Below are positions 19,246-28,646 of a DNA stretch of 64,000 nt, piece by piece (position 1 is the first letter of the stretch; every line of letters begins with the position of its first letter). The translations under genes and the position numbers were made by a program. Source of the DNA: Hyphomonadaceae bacterium ML37 (GTDB lineage: Bacteria; Pseudomonadota; Alphaproteobacteria; Caulobacterales; Maricaulaceae); NCBI GenBank assembly GCA_027627685.1, contig CP091241.1, forward strand, positions 953,149 to 1,017,148, read 5' to 3'. The notes under the pieces are model-generated. The model had not been told where the DNA came from. It worked only from the letters and a program-made list of their open reading frames with translations, and did no database searches.

Positions 19246-20765
19246 TGCGGCGCTTCATGCCGCGCCGGCCCGACCCGGCGCTCGATGCCGCCGCGCGCCG
19301 CGACATCGCCGTCATCGATGTCGGCTCCAACTCTGTGCGTCTGGTGTTGTTCCGGCTGGAAGGCCGCGCGCTCTGGCCGGTCTTCAATGAGAAGGTCATG
19401 GCGGGGCTGGGCCGCGGCGCCAAGGCCAGCGGCCTGCTCAACCCGGATGGAACCGAGGCGGCGCTGCGGGCGCTGAGACGCTTCGCCCATCTGCTGGACG
19501 CCAAGGGCGTGGAGCAGCGCCATGTGGTGGCGACCGCCGCTGTGCGCGATTGTTCCGACGGGCCGGACTTCATCGCCCTGGTCCGGGCCGAGACCGGCCT
19601 CGAGATCGAAGTGCTCACCGGCGAGGAGGAGGGGCGCCGCTCCGCGCTGGGCGTGTTGGCGGGGATTGGCGAGGCGCACGGGCTGGCCGGTGATCTGGGC
19701 GGGTCGAGCCTGGAGCTGACGCCCCTGGAAGGCCGGCGCGCCGGACCGGCGGTGACCCTGCCGCTGGGACCGCTGACCATGCTGGACGGGGCCGTGACGG
19801 AGGCTGGCGTTCGCGACAAGGTGGACGCATTACTGGCCCAGGCCGCGCCGCAGCTGGAAATGTCCGGGCCGGTGTTCTACGCGGTCGGCGGCGCTTGGCG
19901 CGCCTTTGCGCATCTGGCCATGGCGCTGGATGACTATCCGCTGCGCCTGCTGCACCAGTATGCGCTGACCCCGGGCCAGGTGGCGCGCGCCGCGGATTTT
20001 GCGGTGAGCCAGAGCGAGTCGTCGCTGTCCAACGTGCCCGGCGTGTCGTCCAAGCGCGCCGCGCTCCTGCCCTACGCCGCCATGTTGATGCGGCGAATCC
20101 TCAAGAAGGGCCGGTTCGACAAGGTCGTGTTCTCCGCCTACGGCCTGCGTGAAGGCGTGGTGTGCGCTGACGATATGCGCCTGATCACGGAGGGCGATCC
20201 TTTGATTGCGGGCGCCGAGGCGCTGGCCAGCCAGGCCTCGCCCGAGCCTGATTTCGGACCCACGCTGGCCAGCTGGATTGAGCCGGCGTTTGCAGGCGAG
20301 CCGGTGCTGTTCAGCGCAGAGCGTGACGTCGTGCTGCGCGCCGCCTGCGGGCGGCTGGCCGATCTGGGCGGGCGCATGCACCCTGATCACCGCGCCGAGC
20401 TGGCGAGCACGCAGACCCTTTATGCGCCGTTTGGCGGCGCGTCTCATGCCGAGCGGGCGTTCCTGGCTTTGACCCTCCATCACCGCTATGCGGGCCGCCG
20501 TTCGCGGCCGGACTCCTGCCCGTCGCGGCGGCTCCTGGATGACGCGCAGGAGCAAGGCGCGCTGAAGCTGGGTCTGGCGCTGCGCCTCGGCGCGGCGCTG
20601 TCGGGGCGGTCGGCGCCCGTGCTGGATGCGTTCCGGCTGGACCGGTCAGGCCAGCAGCTGGTGCTGCGGGTGGATCCCGGATCAGAGGCGCTGGTGATTG
20701 ACCGCGCCCACACGCGCTTTGAAGCGCTGGCCAGCGCGATGGGGCTTCAGCCGCAGGTCATCTGA
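19245..20765 (+). CDS. ppx: Exopolyphosphatase / Ppx-GppA family phosphatase
   Basis: The product is about 506 aa. The ASKHA-fold phosphate loops are visible: IAVIDVGSNSVRLVLF near residue 22 and GLAGDLGGSSLELTPL near 145, with LTGEEEGRRSALG between. The family removes terminal phosphates from polyphosphate or pppGpp. Either GTG 19242 or ATG 19245 is the start; both overlap the ppk stop, and I prefer ATG. It converges with the GrlR-like gene, and both stop codons sit inside one 14-bp palindrome. Confidence 0.93.
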   Translation: MRRFMPRRPDPALDAAARRDIAVIDVGSNSVRLVLFRLEGRALWPVFNEKVMAGLGRGAKASGLLNPDGTEAALRALRRFAHLLDAKGVEQRHVVATAAVRDCSDGPDFIALVRAETGLEIEVLTGEEEGRRSALGVLAGIGEAHGLAGDLGGSSLELTPLEGRRAGPAVTLPLGPLTMLDGAVTEAGVRDKVDALLAQAAPQLEMSGPVFYAVGGAWRAFAHLAMALDDYPLRLLHQYALTPGQVARAADFAVSQSESSLSNVPGVSSKRAALLPYAAMLMRRILKKGRFDKVVFSAYGLREGVVCADDMRLITEGDPLIAGAEALASQASPEPDFGPTLASWIEPAFAGEPVLFSAERDVVLRAACGRLADLGGRMHPDHRAELASTQTLYAPFGGASHAERAFLALTLHHRYAGRRSRPDSCPSRRLLDDAQEQGALKLGLALRLGAALSGRSAPVLDAFRLDRSGQQLVLRVDPGSEALVIDRAHTRFEALASAMGLQPQVI

Positions 20766-20775
20766 CCGCGGTCAG
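20762..20775. repeat. 14-bp perfect palindrome containing two convergent stop codons
   Basis: CTGACCGCGGTCAG is self-complementary. Its first TGA is the ppx stop (20763-20765) and its TCA is the stop of the minus-strand gene (20772-20774). It may act as a short bidirectional hairpin, but has no T tract. Confidence 0.8.
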
Positions 20776-21095
20776 AGCGGCGCAGGCTTCAGCGTGGCTT
20801 CAAAGCGCAGGGACGGCGCCTTGTCGGCGCGGCCCTCAAACACATACTCCGCGCCCTTCTGGCGGCCGGTCAGGGTCAGGGCGAAATCGGAGTGATCACC
20901 AAACACCGACTGGCGGTGCATGTCGTGCTGTCGCACCCGCAGGCGCACGCGGATCTCCTCGCCCTCGGTGACGATTTCGCCGACATAGTACATGCCCGTA
21001 TCGCCGCCATAGACGCGGGCGCCGTCGATATAGATCACCCCGCCGGCATCATCGAGCGGAGTGCGGAAGCGGGTGACGTAGAGGCCGGATTGCAT
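20772..21095 (-). CDS. GrlR-like small regulatory protein
   Basis: The product is 107 aa. The pattern MQSGLYVTRFRTPLDDAGGV, then GARVYGGDTGMYYVGEI and HRQSVFGDHSDFALTLTGRQ, matches the beta-sandwich GrlR family named after the type III secretion repressor of enteropathogenic E. coli. Members outside pathogens are short stand-alone proteins of unknown role. No type III secretion genes are present in the window, so a secretion role is not implied. It is the only gene on this strand before the Sua5 gene ends 44 bases upstream. Confidence 0.75.
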   Translation of the reverse strand: MQSGLYVTRFRTPLDDAGGVIYIDGARVYGGDTGMYYVGEIVTEGEEIRVRLRVRQHDMHRQSVFGDHSDFALTLTGRQKGAEYVFEGRADKAPSLRFEATLKPAPL

Positions 21096-21138
21096 GCGCG
21101 TACTTTCTGTCTGGTCGAGAGTATATCAAATTACATCT

Positions 21139-22107
21139 TCAGCGTGTAGTTTGTCGATCCGCTGCAGCGCGGCGAAGGCGGTCATTAATCGCTTCACCCA
21201 GTCCGGCATCCGGGACCGGCGCCACGGCGATGGGCCGTCCAAGCTCGTCCAGACTGCGCAAAGCAGCAAACAGGTTTGCCGCCGCCTCGGCTAGGTCTGA
21301 TCGTTCGGAAAGGTTAATGACGTCACAACCAACAACTTCCGGGCGCGCTCCGAACGCCAGATAGGACTCCCCTGCACGGGGAGCGATTGCATTGAGGCGC
21401 ACCGGCGCCCTTGGCGCGTAGTGGCTGGCAAGCTGTCCCGGCGCGCTGGGCCGGTCCGATTCGGTGTGAGCGGCGCTCAACGGACCGGTCACGGCCTCGA
21501 TGGCGCTGCGCGGGACGCCGCCCGGGCGCAGCAGTGACGGCGCGCCTTTGCCAGCGACGCTGACAATCGTGCTTTCCACGCCGATACGGCAGGCGCCGCC
21601 ATCCAGAATGAGGTCGATGCGCCCGCCCAGCCCGTCGCGCACATGGGCGGCGGTGGTGGGGCTGACTGCGCCCGAACGGTTCGCGCTGGGCGCCGCCAGC
21701 GGATGGCCGAGGCGTCCGATCAGGCCGGTGAGGGCAGGCGAATCGGGCCAGCGCACGGCCAGTGTTTCGAGGCCCGCCGTAACGAGGCTGGCGACACCTG
21801 AGCCCGCGCGCATCGGCGCTACCAACGTCAGCGGTCCGGGCCAGAAGGCGCGGGCCAGCGCGCGTCCGGTCTCGCCGAGATTCACCAGGCGCTCGGCCAT
21901 CTCCAGACTGTCCACATGAACAATCAGCGGATTGAAGCGCGGGCGGCCCTTGGCTTCGTAAATGCGCGCCACCGCTTCGCCATTCGTGGCGTCAGCGGCG
22001 AGGCCGTAGACGGTCTCGGTCGGGATCGCCACCACCCCGCCGCGCGCCAGCACGCGCGCTGCTGCGTCCAGGGCATCCGGGTCGTTGGCGGACACGGTAT
22101 CGGTCAT
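21139..22107 (-). CDS. L-threonylcarbamoyladenylate synthase (Sua5/YrdC/TsaC)
   Basis: The product is about 322 aa from ATG 22107 (MTDTVSANDPDAL); a longer frame to 22194 adds 29 unlikely residues. It makes TC-AMP for t6A37 modification of ANN-decoding tRNAs. Seen are GGVVAIPTETVYGLAADAT, the binding stretch AKGRPRFNPLIVHV and PLAAPSANRSGAVSPTTAAHV, with VESTIVSV and LLRPG. About 100 residues after the YrdC core form the C-terminal Sua5 domain. This makes it the long Sua5 type rather than TsaC. Confidence 0.93.
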   Translation of the reverse strand: MTDTVSANDPDALDAAARVLARGGVVAIPTETVYGLAADATNGEAVARIYEAKGRPRFNPLIVHVDSLEMAERLVNLGETGRALARAFWPGPLTLVAPMRAGSGVASLVTAGLETLAVRWPDSPALTGLIGRLGHPLAAPSANRSGAVSPTTAAHVRDGLGGRIDLILDGGACRIGVESTIVSVAGKGAPSLLRPGGVPRSAIEAVTGPLSAAHTESDRPSAPGQLASHYAPRAPVRLNAIAPRAGESYLAFGARPEVVGCDVINLSERSDLAEAAANLFAALRSLDELGRPIAVAPVPDAGLGEAINDRLRRAAADRQTTR

Positions 22108-22265
22108 GACATGGCGTCTAGCGTATGCGGGGCGCAGCGCAAACGGGACTTGGCTGTTCCCGGTCACATTCACGTTAATGGCGCCGAGGATCATGCCGGT
22201 GTCATACTGTCATGACATTCATGCGACACAGACCCGGATCAGTTTCTCAAGAAAAGGCGGCCCCC

Positions 22266-24263
22266 ATGCGCGACATGCTCGATCCCGACTACGAACCGGA
22301 GTGCAACCGCTCGGGCAATACGCCATTCGCGCAGGTGTTCAGCGCCCGCATCGGGCGGCGCGGGTTCCTTCAAGGGTCGCTGGGCGCAGCGCTGGGCGGG
22401 CTGTTCGCGTCCACCGGCGTGGCCCATGCGCTGGAGGCCGGCGCCGGCCCGTCTTTGAGCTTCACGCCCGTCCCGGTCAGCACTCAGGACACGCTGGTGG
22501 TGCCCGAAGGCTATGAAGCCAAGGCGATCTATCGCTGGGGCGATCCCATTACCGGCTCCATGCCGGCCTACAGCCCGGACAATACCGGGGCGGAGCAGGG
22601 CGAGCAGGCGGGCATGCACCATGACGGCATGCACTTCTTCCCCATTGAGGGCGAACACCCGTGGCAGGGCAGCTCCACCGACGGCCTGCTGGTGGTCAAT
22701 CACGAATATATCGAGCCGCGCTTCCTGCACGCCGCGGCGGCTCAGGGCCAGGCCCTGTCCGGTTCGGCTACGCTGGATCATGCCGGTCCGCGCGATCCTG
22801 ATATGGTGCTCAAGGAAATGAACGCGCAGGGCGTTTCCATCGCGCGCATCCGCGAGGACGACGATGGCGAATGGCGCATCGTGCCTGACCCGCGCAACCG
22901 CCGCATCACGCCCCTGACCGAGATGGAAATCGCCGGTCCGGTGCGCGGCAGCGATCTGGTCAAAACGAAGTTCTCTCCCGAAGGCGAGCGCACGCGCGGC
23001 ACCTTCGCCAATTGCGCCCACGGCGTGACACCGTGGAACACGTATATGGCCGCCGAGGAGAACTGGTCAGGCTATTTCGTCAACACGGGCGGCGATCTGC
23101 CGCGCGAGCATGCGCGCTATGGCGTGCGCACCGATGTGTCGCGCTATAACTGGCACCTGAGCGCCGATGGCGCTGACGCGTATGTGCGCTTTGATGCGAC
23201 GCCGACGGCGCAGACGGCTGAGGACGATTACCGCAATGAACCCAACACCTATGGCTGGATGGTGGAAATCGATCCGTTCGATCCGGCCAGCATGCCGGTC
23301 AAGCGCACCACGCTGGGCCGCTTCGCCCATGAAGGCGTGGTGTTCGCGCCGGCGCAGGCCGGTCAGCCCGTCGTGTGCTATTCCGGCGACGATGCGCGCG
23401 GCGAGTATATCTACAAATTCGTCTCCGCCGGCGCCTACGTGCCCGGCGAGACGCGCGGCGAGATACTCGATGAGGGAGTGCTTTACGCCGCCAAATTCAA
23501 CGAGGATGGCTCCGGCGAGTGGCTGGCGCTGGTCCATGGCGAGAACGGGCTGGACGAGAGCAATGGTTTCGCCAGTCAGGCCGACGTGCTGGTCAACACC
23601 CGCACCGCCGCTGACCTCGTCGGCGCCACGCCCATGGACCGGCCCGAATGGGGTACGGTCGATTTCCAGACCGGCGCTGTCTACTTCACCCTGACCAATC
23701 ACAGCAATCGCGCCGCCGACGACACCGACGCCGCCAATCCGCGCGGGCCGAACCTGTTCGGCCATATCATCCGCTGGCATGAGGATGGCGGGCAGCACGG
23801 CCAGACCTTTCAGTGGGATCTGTTCGTCATTGCCGGGCCTGAAGGCGACAGCGCGGACATGAATGGCGAGGCGCTGGACGCCGACAGCCGCTTCTCCAGC
23901 CCGGACGGGCTGTGGATGGACGCCAACCGTCGGCTATGGATCCAGACCGATATCTCCGAAAGCGTGATGAACCGGGGACCGTTCGAAGCCTTCGGCAATA
24001 ACATGATGCTGGCGGCCAATCCCGAGACCGGCGAGATCCGCCGCTTCCTGACCGGTCCGGTGGGGCAGGAGATCACCGGCGTGGTGACCACGCCCGATCA
24101 CCGCACCATGTTCATCAATGTCCAGCATCCCGGCGCCACCACGTCGCGCGATGACTTCGCCGCCGGGCGCTTCACCAGCCACTGGCCGGATGGCGGCGAG
24201 TCGATCCCGCGCTCGGCCACGGTGATGATCCGGCGCACTGACCGGGGCGTCATCGGCGCCTAA
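22266..24263 (+). CDS. phoX: PhoX family alkaline phosphatase (DUF839), Tat-exported
   Basis: The product is about 665 aa from ATG 22266, preceded by AAAAGGCGG; ATG 22212 is an in-frame alternative. A twin-arginine signal IGRRGFLQGSLGAALGGLFA lies at about residues 28-48. The body is the PhoX-type propeller: LVVPEGYEAKAIYRWGD, GMHFFPI, GLLVVNHEYIEP, NCAHGVTPWNTYMAAEENW, and FSSPDGLWMD near the C-terminus. PhoX enzymes use Fe/Ca and hydrolyse phosphate esters in the periplasm, usually under phosphate limitation. The divergent Sua5 gene is unrelated. Confidence 0.9.
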   Translation: MRDMLDPDYEPECNRSGNTPFAQVFSARIGRRGFLQGSLGAALGGLFASTGVAHALEAGAGPSLSFTPVPVSTQDTLVVPEGYEAKAIYRWGDPITGSMPAYSPDNTGAEQGEQAGMHHDGMHFFPIEGEHPWQGSSTDGLLVVNHEYIEPRFLHAAAAQGQALSGSATLDHAGPRDPDMVLKEMNAQGVSIARIREDDDGEWRIVPDPRNRRITPLTEMEIAGPVRGSDLVKTKFSPEGERTRGTFANCAHGVTPWNTYMAAEENWSGYFVNTGGDLPREHARYGVRTDVSRYNWHLSADGADAYVRFDATPTAQTAEDDYRNEPNTYGWMVEIDPFDPASMPVKRTTLGRFAHEGVVFAPAQAGQPVVCYSGDDARGEYIYKFVSAGAYVPGETRGEILDEGVLYAAKFNEDGSGEWLALVHGENGLDESNGFASQADVLVNTRTAADLVGATPMDRPEWGTVDFQTGAVYFTLTNHSNRAADDTDAANPRGPNLFGHIIRWHEDGGQHGQTFQWDLFVIAGPEGDSADMNGEALDADSRFSSPDGLWMDANRRLWIQTDISESVMNRGPFEAFGNNMMLAANPETGEIRRFLTGPVGQEITGVVTTPDHRTMFINVQHPGATTSRDDFAAGRFTSHWPDGGESIPRSATVMIRRTDRGVIGA

Positions 24264-24276
24264 TAAGAAGGACGGC

Positions 24277-25089
24277 TCAGGGCAGGGTGATGCGCGCGGG
24301 CGCGTCACCCGCCAGGACCGGCTCGCCGCCCGAAGCGTCCAGCCGGTCCACGCGGATCAGCGCCAACGCCCGCTGTCCTGCGCCTGAGGTGATAGCGCCC
24401 AGAGGCGCCGCGCCTGCAGTCACGGCGGTTCCGGCCTCAGGCGCCGGTCCGTCGAGATCGAGGCGCACCGTGCGTTTGCGCACGCCGCCCTTGCGGTGCA
24501 TGCGGCTGGCGACTTCCTGACCGACAAAGCAGCCTTTTTTGTAGTCGATTCCGGCCATCAGATCGTGATTGACGTCGGTGGAGAAGGCCTCCGCCGGGCC
24601 GTAATCGCGCCCGAGCTCCGGCACGATGGCGGCGATACGCGCGGCCTCGTAGCCGGCCTCGTCCTGCGGCCCGCCCGCCGGCACGATGGCGCGCAAGCCC
24701 AGCATGGCGTTGCGCGGATCAGGCGCGGCGGCCAGCGCCACAGTGCGCAGCTCCGCCTCGCCCTCGCCGCGCGCGGCCGCCACGGCGAGGTCATCGCGCA
24801 GCGCAATGTCGGCTTTGGCCCGCAGGCGGTAGAGGGAGAAGCGCTTAATGAGCCCCTCCGCCTCGCTGGCCGGGGCGTCGATCAGCAATCCGCCCTCGCC
24901 ATCATCAAAAATAATGAAATCGGCCAGCACCTTGCCTTGCGGGGTCAGAAGCGTGCTGAACAGGGCGCCGCCGGGCTTCAGGCCTTCAGGTCCGCGCGTT
25001 ATGACGCGTTGAAGAAAGCTGCGGGCATCCTCGCCGGTGATGGCGATCACGGCGCGGCCAGGCAGGGCGGTGAGGAAGTCGGATGTCAT
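24277..25089 (-). CDS. ygfZ: YgfZ/GcvT-like folate-binding protein
   Basis: The product is about 270 aa from ATG 25089 (MTSDFLTALPGR). The diagnostic motif KKGCFVGQEVASRMHRKG (K-x-C-[FY]-x-G-Q-E) is present at about residue 190. YgfZ proteins bind tetrahydrofolate and help assemble or repair Fe-S clusters in enzymes such as MiaB. The N-terminal part ARSFLQRVITRGPEGLKPG is also family-typical. It converges with phoX and is divergent from the glycosyltransferase. Confidence 0.92.
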   Translation of the reverse strand: MTSDFLTALPGRAVIAITGEDARSFLQRVITRGPEGLKPGGALFSTLLTPQGKVLADFIIFDDGEGGLLIDAPASEAEGLIKRFSLYRLRAKADIALRDDLAVAAARGEGEAELRTVALAAAPDPRNAMLGLRAIVPAGGPQDEAGYEAARIAAIVPELGRDYGPAEAFSTDVNHDLMAGIDYKKGCFVGQEVASRMHRKGGVRKRTVRLDLDGPAPEAGTAVTAGAAPLGAITSGAGQRALALIRVDRLDASGGEPVLAGDAPARITLP

Positions 25090-25189
25090 GGCGCCATACT
25101 TGGCCTGAGGGGGCGCGCTCCACAAGGTGCGCGTGACGGTCCTGTGAGGCTCTGGCGCAGGCCGCGCGAACAGGCTAAGCCGCTCGGCC

Positions 25190-26158
25190 ATGACGCGTAT
25201 CCTGTTCATCACCGCCACGCGCATCGGCGATGCAGTCCTGTTTTCAGGCCCGCTGGCGCATCTGGCGCGCACCCATCCCGGCGCGCAGATCACGGTGGCC
25301 TGCGGCCCGCTGGCTGCGCCGCTATTCCAGGCGGCGCCGTTCGTGACGGACGTCATCGTCATGGCCAAGCGCCCCGGTGGCCGGCACTGGCTGGACCTGT
25401 GGCGGCGTACAGCCGCGCAGCGCTGGGACCTTGTGGTGGATATGCGCGGTTCGGTGACCAGCTGGTTCCTGCGCGCCGGATCGCGCCGGGTGAACCGCCG
25501 CGCGCCGGGCGCTGAGCACCGTCATCGTGTGGCGGAGGCGGGTGCGGTGCTGAGCCTCGATCCGCCGCCCGCGCCGGAAATCTGGATTGACGAGGCGGCG
25601 CGCGGCCAGGCGGATCGGCTCTTGCCATCCGGCGCGCCGATTCTGGCGCTGGCGCCCGCCGCCGCCGCGCCGTTCAAGGAATGGCCCGCCGAGCGCTTTG
25701 CGGCGCTGGCCAATGGGCTGACCGGACCGGGCGGCGCGCTTGAGGGCGCGCGCGTGGCGCTGTTCGGCGGTCCGGGCGATCAGGCGACATCCAGCGCGGT
25801 GAGCGCGGGCATCACGCACGCGCCGGTCACCGATCTCACCGGCCAGCTGGACCTGGTGACCGCTGGGGCCTGCCTGCAGCGCGCGCGCCTGTTCGTGGGC
25901 AATGATTCCGGGCTGATGCACATGGCCGCCGCCGCCGGCGCACCGGTGCTGGGCCTGTTCGGGCCCACCGATGAGCGTGTCTATGGTCCCTGGGGTTCGA
26001 ATGCGCGCAGCGTGCGCGCAGGCGGACCGGCCCATGAGGCCGACCGGGGCCGGCTGCGCCATGCCGAAACCTCGCTGATGGGCGGTCTGGCGCTGGAGCA
26101 GGTCCAGGCCGCCGCCGAGGCGTTGATCGCACAGAGCGGGCCGTCCGCGCCCGCCTAG
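25190..26158 (+). CDS. Glycosyltransferase family 9 (heptosyltransferase-like)
   Basis: The product is 322 aa. The GT9 pattern is clear: MTRILFITATRIGDAVLFSG with the acceptor-site Asp (GD), FVGNDSGLMHMAAAAGAPVL and LFGPTDERVYGPWG near the C-terminus. GT9 enzymes are GT-B fold inverting transferases that mostly add heptose to the LPS inner core from ADP-heptose. The exact donor cannot be told from sequence. It stands alone; its stop TAG overlaps the stop of the opposing gene in a shared CTAG. Confidence 0.9.
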   Translation: MTRILFITATRIGDAVLFSGPLAHLARTHPGAQITVACGPLAAPLFQAAPFVTDVIVMAKRPGGRHWLDLWRRTAAQRWDLVVDMRGSVTSWFLRAGSRRVNRRAPGAEHRHRVAEAGAVLSLDPPPAPEIWIDEAARGQADRLLPSGAPILALAPAAAAPFKEWPAERFAALANGLTGPGGALEGARVALFGGPGDQATSSAVSAGITHAPVTDLTGQLDLVTAGACLQRARLFVGNDSGLMHMAAAAGAPVLGLFGPTDERVYGPWGSNARSVRAGGPAHEADRGRLRHAETSLMGGLALEQVQAAAEALIAQSGPSAPA

Positions 26159-26553
26159 TCCAGATAGGTGCGCCGCAGCTGGTTGGAGAAGGCGCGGCCC
26201 TGCTCGGCCAGTTGCTGGCGTGCATATTCGCTTTCCGCGCCGCAGCGCAGGCGCAGACGCTCCTGATGGCGGAAGCCTTCATTGAACCGGTCGATCAGCC
26301 TTGCGCGATAGGTGCCCGCCGTGGGCGCCTCATAGTCCAGCAGCTCGGCCATGGCGGTGCGCCAGGTTTGGGCCTGACGGCCCTGGCAGGCGAAGGTCAG
26401 GCCATGCAGCTCACCCATTATCCGGGCGAGGCTCTCGACCGGGTAGGGGTCGCTCTCCTGACGCGCCGAGGTCGGCGCCGCGGCGAGCGCTATCAGACAA
26501 AAACTGACCAGCAATCCGCGCAATGTTGTGACAAACCGAAGGGCGTAGGGCAC
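26155..26553 (-). CDS. TIGR02301 family periplasmic protein
   Basis: The product is 132 aa with a signal peptide (residues 1-30, ending TSARQ). The mature part ESLARIMGELHGLTFACQG, then FNEGFRHQERLRLRCG and SNQLRRTYLD matches TIGR02301, a short conserved alphaproteobacterial family of unknown function with two Cys likely to form a disulfide. It lies downstream of trkH on the same strand after 54 bases. Confidence 0.88.
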   Translation of the reverse strand: MPYALRFVTTLRGLLVSFCLIALAAAPTSARQESDPYPVESLARIMGELHGLTFACQGRQAQTWRTAMAELLDYEAPTAGTYRARLIDRFNEGFRHQERLRLRCGAESEYARQQLAEQGRAFSNQLRRTYLD

Positions 26554-26607
26554 ATCAAACTCCTCGTTCGGGTCGTTTTGGCGCGTGATCGTGGCGCCGC
26601 GATGGCG

Positions 26608-28065
26608 TCAGCGTCTCCAGAAGCCCGGCGTGAACATGACCAGCACCACCAGCACCTCCAGCCGGCCGATCAGCATGGTGGCGGTCATGATCCATTTGGC
26701 GGCATCCGGCAGGGGGGCGAAGGAGCCGGCCGGGCCGATGATGTCGCCCAGTCCCGGCCCGACATTGGCCAGCGTGGTGGCGGCGCCGGATATGGCGGTG
26801 ATGGTGTCGAGCCCGGTGAAGGACAGCAGCGTGGCGGACACCACGAAGGTGGCGAAGAACAGGAAGATGAACACGAACACCGAGCGCACCGTTTCCGGGG
26901 GCAGAGCCTTGCCGCGATAGCGCGGCGGCGATACCGCGTTTGGCCGGGTCAGCTGTTCAACATAGGAGCGCATGGCCGACGCGGCGATCTGATAGCGGAA
27001 TATCTTGATCGAGCAGCTGGTGGACCCTGCACAGCCGCCGATGAACATCAGCAGCAGAAACATCGCCGCCGCGCCGCTGCCCCAGCTCCAGAAATCGGAG
27101 GAGGCGTATCCGGTGCCGGTCAGGACCGATATCGTATTGACCAGAGCGAGCCGCCAGGCGGGCAGGCTGTCCGGTTCGGGCGGCGGGGACAGGGTGATCA
27201 TCACTGTCAGCAGCATCGCCGCGACCGCGATCACGCCCAGAAAGGTGCGCGCCTGGGAATCGATAAGCAGCTGGTCCGGGCGTCCTTGTGCGGCGCGTAC
27301 ATAGAGCACGAATGGCAGCGCGGCGAGCGTCATGAAGACAGCGGCGACCAGATCAGCGCCGCCATCTGTGAAGGCGGCCAGCGAGGCGTCGCGGGTGGAG
27401 AAGCCGCCCGTGGCGATGGTGGTCATGGCGTGGTTGACCGCGTCGAACCCGCCCATGCCGGTCGCCACATAGGCCAGGAAACAGGCGAAGGTGAGCGACA
27501 GATAGATGATCACGATGGCCAGCGCGATCTGTCCGGCGCGCGGCAGGACTTTCTCTGTCTTTTCAGAGCTTTCCAGCCGGAAGAGCTGCATGCCGCCAAT
27601 GCCCAGCATGGGCCAGATCGCCATGGCGGTCACGATGATGCCGATGCCGCCGATCCACTGCAGGATGGAGCGCCACAAGAGCAGCCCGCGCGGCAGATCG
27701 TCCAGCCCGGTGATGACCGTGGCGCCGGTGGTGGTCAGGCCGGACGTGGTTTCAAAGATCGCATCGGTCCAGCTGATATCGAGGCCGGACAGCTGCAGCG
27801 GCAGGGCCGCAGCGAAGGCCAGCACCGCCCAGGCGCCCGATGTCAGCAGGATGGCGCCGCGCGCCGTCAGCCGGTGCTCGGGCGACCGGCCCAGCAGGGT
27901 CATGATCCCGCCCACGGCCAATCCCAGCAGCGCCGAGCCGAAGAAGGCCGGCGCCGACCGGCCCTGATAGCCCAGATCGACCAGCGCCGGGGCCAGCATC
28001 GCCAGGGACAGGGCGCTGAGCAGGGCGCCAAGCGCGAACAGGACGGTGCGGGCGCTCTGGGTCAT
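26608..28065 (-). CDS. trkH: TrkH family potassium uptake channel
   Basis: The product is 485 aa with eight core helices arranged in four membrane-pore-membrane units. All four selectivity-filter stretches are visible: SGLTTTGATVI, TTIATGGFST, VLTGTGYASS and ATTLANVGPGLG. The first filter contains the expected Gly. TrkH forms a K+ channel gated by the NAD/ATP-binding protein TrkA, which is not in the window. It lies 34 bases after apaG in the same direction. Confidence 0.96.
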   Translation of the reverse strand: MTQSARTVLFALGALLSALSLAMLAPALVDLGYQGRSAPAFFGSALLGLAVGGIMTLLGRSPEHRLTARGAILLTSGAWAVLAFAAALPLQLSGLDISWTDAIFETTSGLTTTGATVITGLDDLPRGLLLWRSILQWIGGIGIIVTAMAIWPMLGIGGMQLFRLESSEKTEKVLPRAGQIALAIVIIYLSLTFACFLAYVATGMGGFDAVNHAMTTIATGGFSTRDASLAAFTDGGADLVAAVFMTLAALPFVLYVRAAQGRPDQLLIDSQARTFLGVIAVAAMLLTVMITLSPPPEPDSLPAWRLALVNTISVLTGTGYASSDFWSWGSGAAAMFLLLMFIGGCAGSTSCSIKIFRYQIAASAMRSYVEQLTRPNAVSPPRYRGKALPPETVRSVFVFIFLFFATFVVSATLLSFTGLDTITAISGAATTLANVGPGLGDIIGPAGSFAPLPDAAKWIMTATMLIGRLEVLVVLVMFTPGFWRR

Positions 28066-28099
28066 GATCGCGCGGGGTTAGACAGGCGCGCGCCCCCGG

Positions 28100-28492
28100 T
28101 CAATGGCGGGTGGAGCGGCTGAGCGGGCTGTCCAGCGCGAAGGCGGGAATGTCGGCGCTGAACTGCTGGCCGTTCTCGCAGCGGAACACATAGGCGCCGC
28201 GCATGAAGCCCGACGGCGTGCGCAGCGGCGCGCCCGAGGTGTAGCGGAATGCCGAGCCGGGACGAATCACCGGCTGCTCGCCCACCACGCCCTCGCCGCG
28301 CACGATCTCGGTGCGGTTGGCCGAATCGGTGATGCGCCACTCGCGCTCCATCAGCTGGACCGCGCCGCCGCCGGTGTTTTCGATCACGACGGTATAGGTC
28401 CACACGAAGCGCCCGGCTTCGGGATCGGATTCCGATTCCAGAAAGGACGGCTCGACGCGGATCACCACGCCGCCGGTCTCTTGGGTATACAT
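28100..28492 (-). CDS. apaG: ApaG domain protein
   Basis: The product is 130 aa, typical for ApaG. Landmarks are VRVEPSFLESESDPEAGRFV, YTVVIENTGGGAVQLMEREW, the Gly-rich GEGVVGEQPVIRPGSAFRYT and SGAPLRTPSGFMRGAYVF. The fold is fibronectin-III-like; loss in enterobacteria affects Co/Mg sensitivity and Ap4A levels, but the biochemical role is unsettled. It heads an apparent apaG-trkH-TIGR02301 run and is divergent from the dCTP deaminase. Confidence 0.95.
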   Translation of the reverse strand: MYTQETGGVVIRVEPSFLESESDPEAGRFVWTYTVVIENTGGGAVQLMEREWRITDSANRTEIVRGEGVVGEQPVIRPGSAFRYTSGAPLRTPSGFMRGAYVFRCENGQQFSADIPAFALDSPLSRSTRH

Positions 28493-28646
28493 GCCTGCCT
28501 CCGACAGAGCGCCAGATCATGAGTTCACACCCGCCCGCGCGGCGAATCAAGCGCCCTTGGCGCAGCGCGGTGAACTGGACAGGCGCGCGAGGCGTGCCGA
28601 CAGTGTCATTCCCGCCCGTGACCGATTCTGGCTGATCGAGACTGAC

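Noticed and set aside
22199-22224. Possible PHO box upstream of phoX
   Set aside because: Two TGTCAT hexamers are present (22200 and 22208), but they are 8 bases apart, not the 11-base period of a PhoB site.
26212-28122. 636-codon plus-strand frame
   Set aside because: It is antisense to trkH, which carries all four selectivity-filter motifs; the frame is Gly/Gln/Arg-rich as expected for a shadow in GC-rich DNA.
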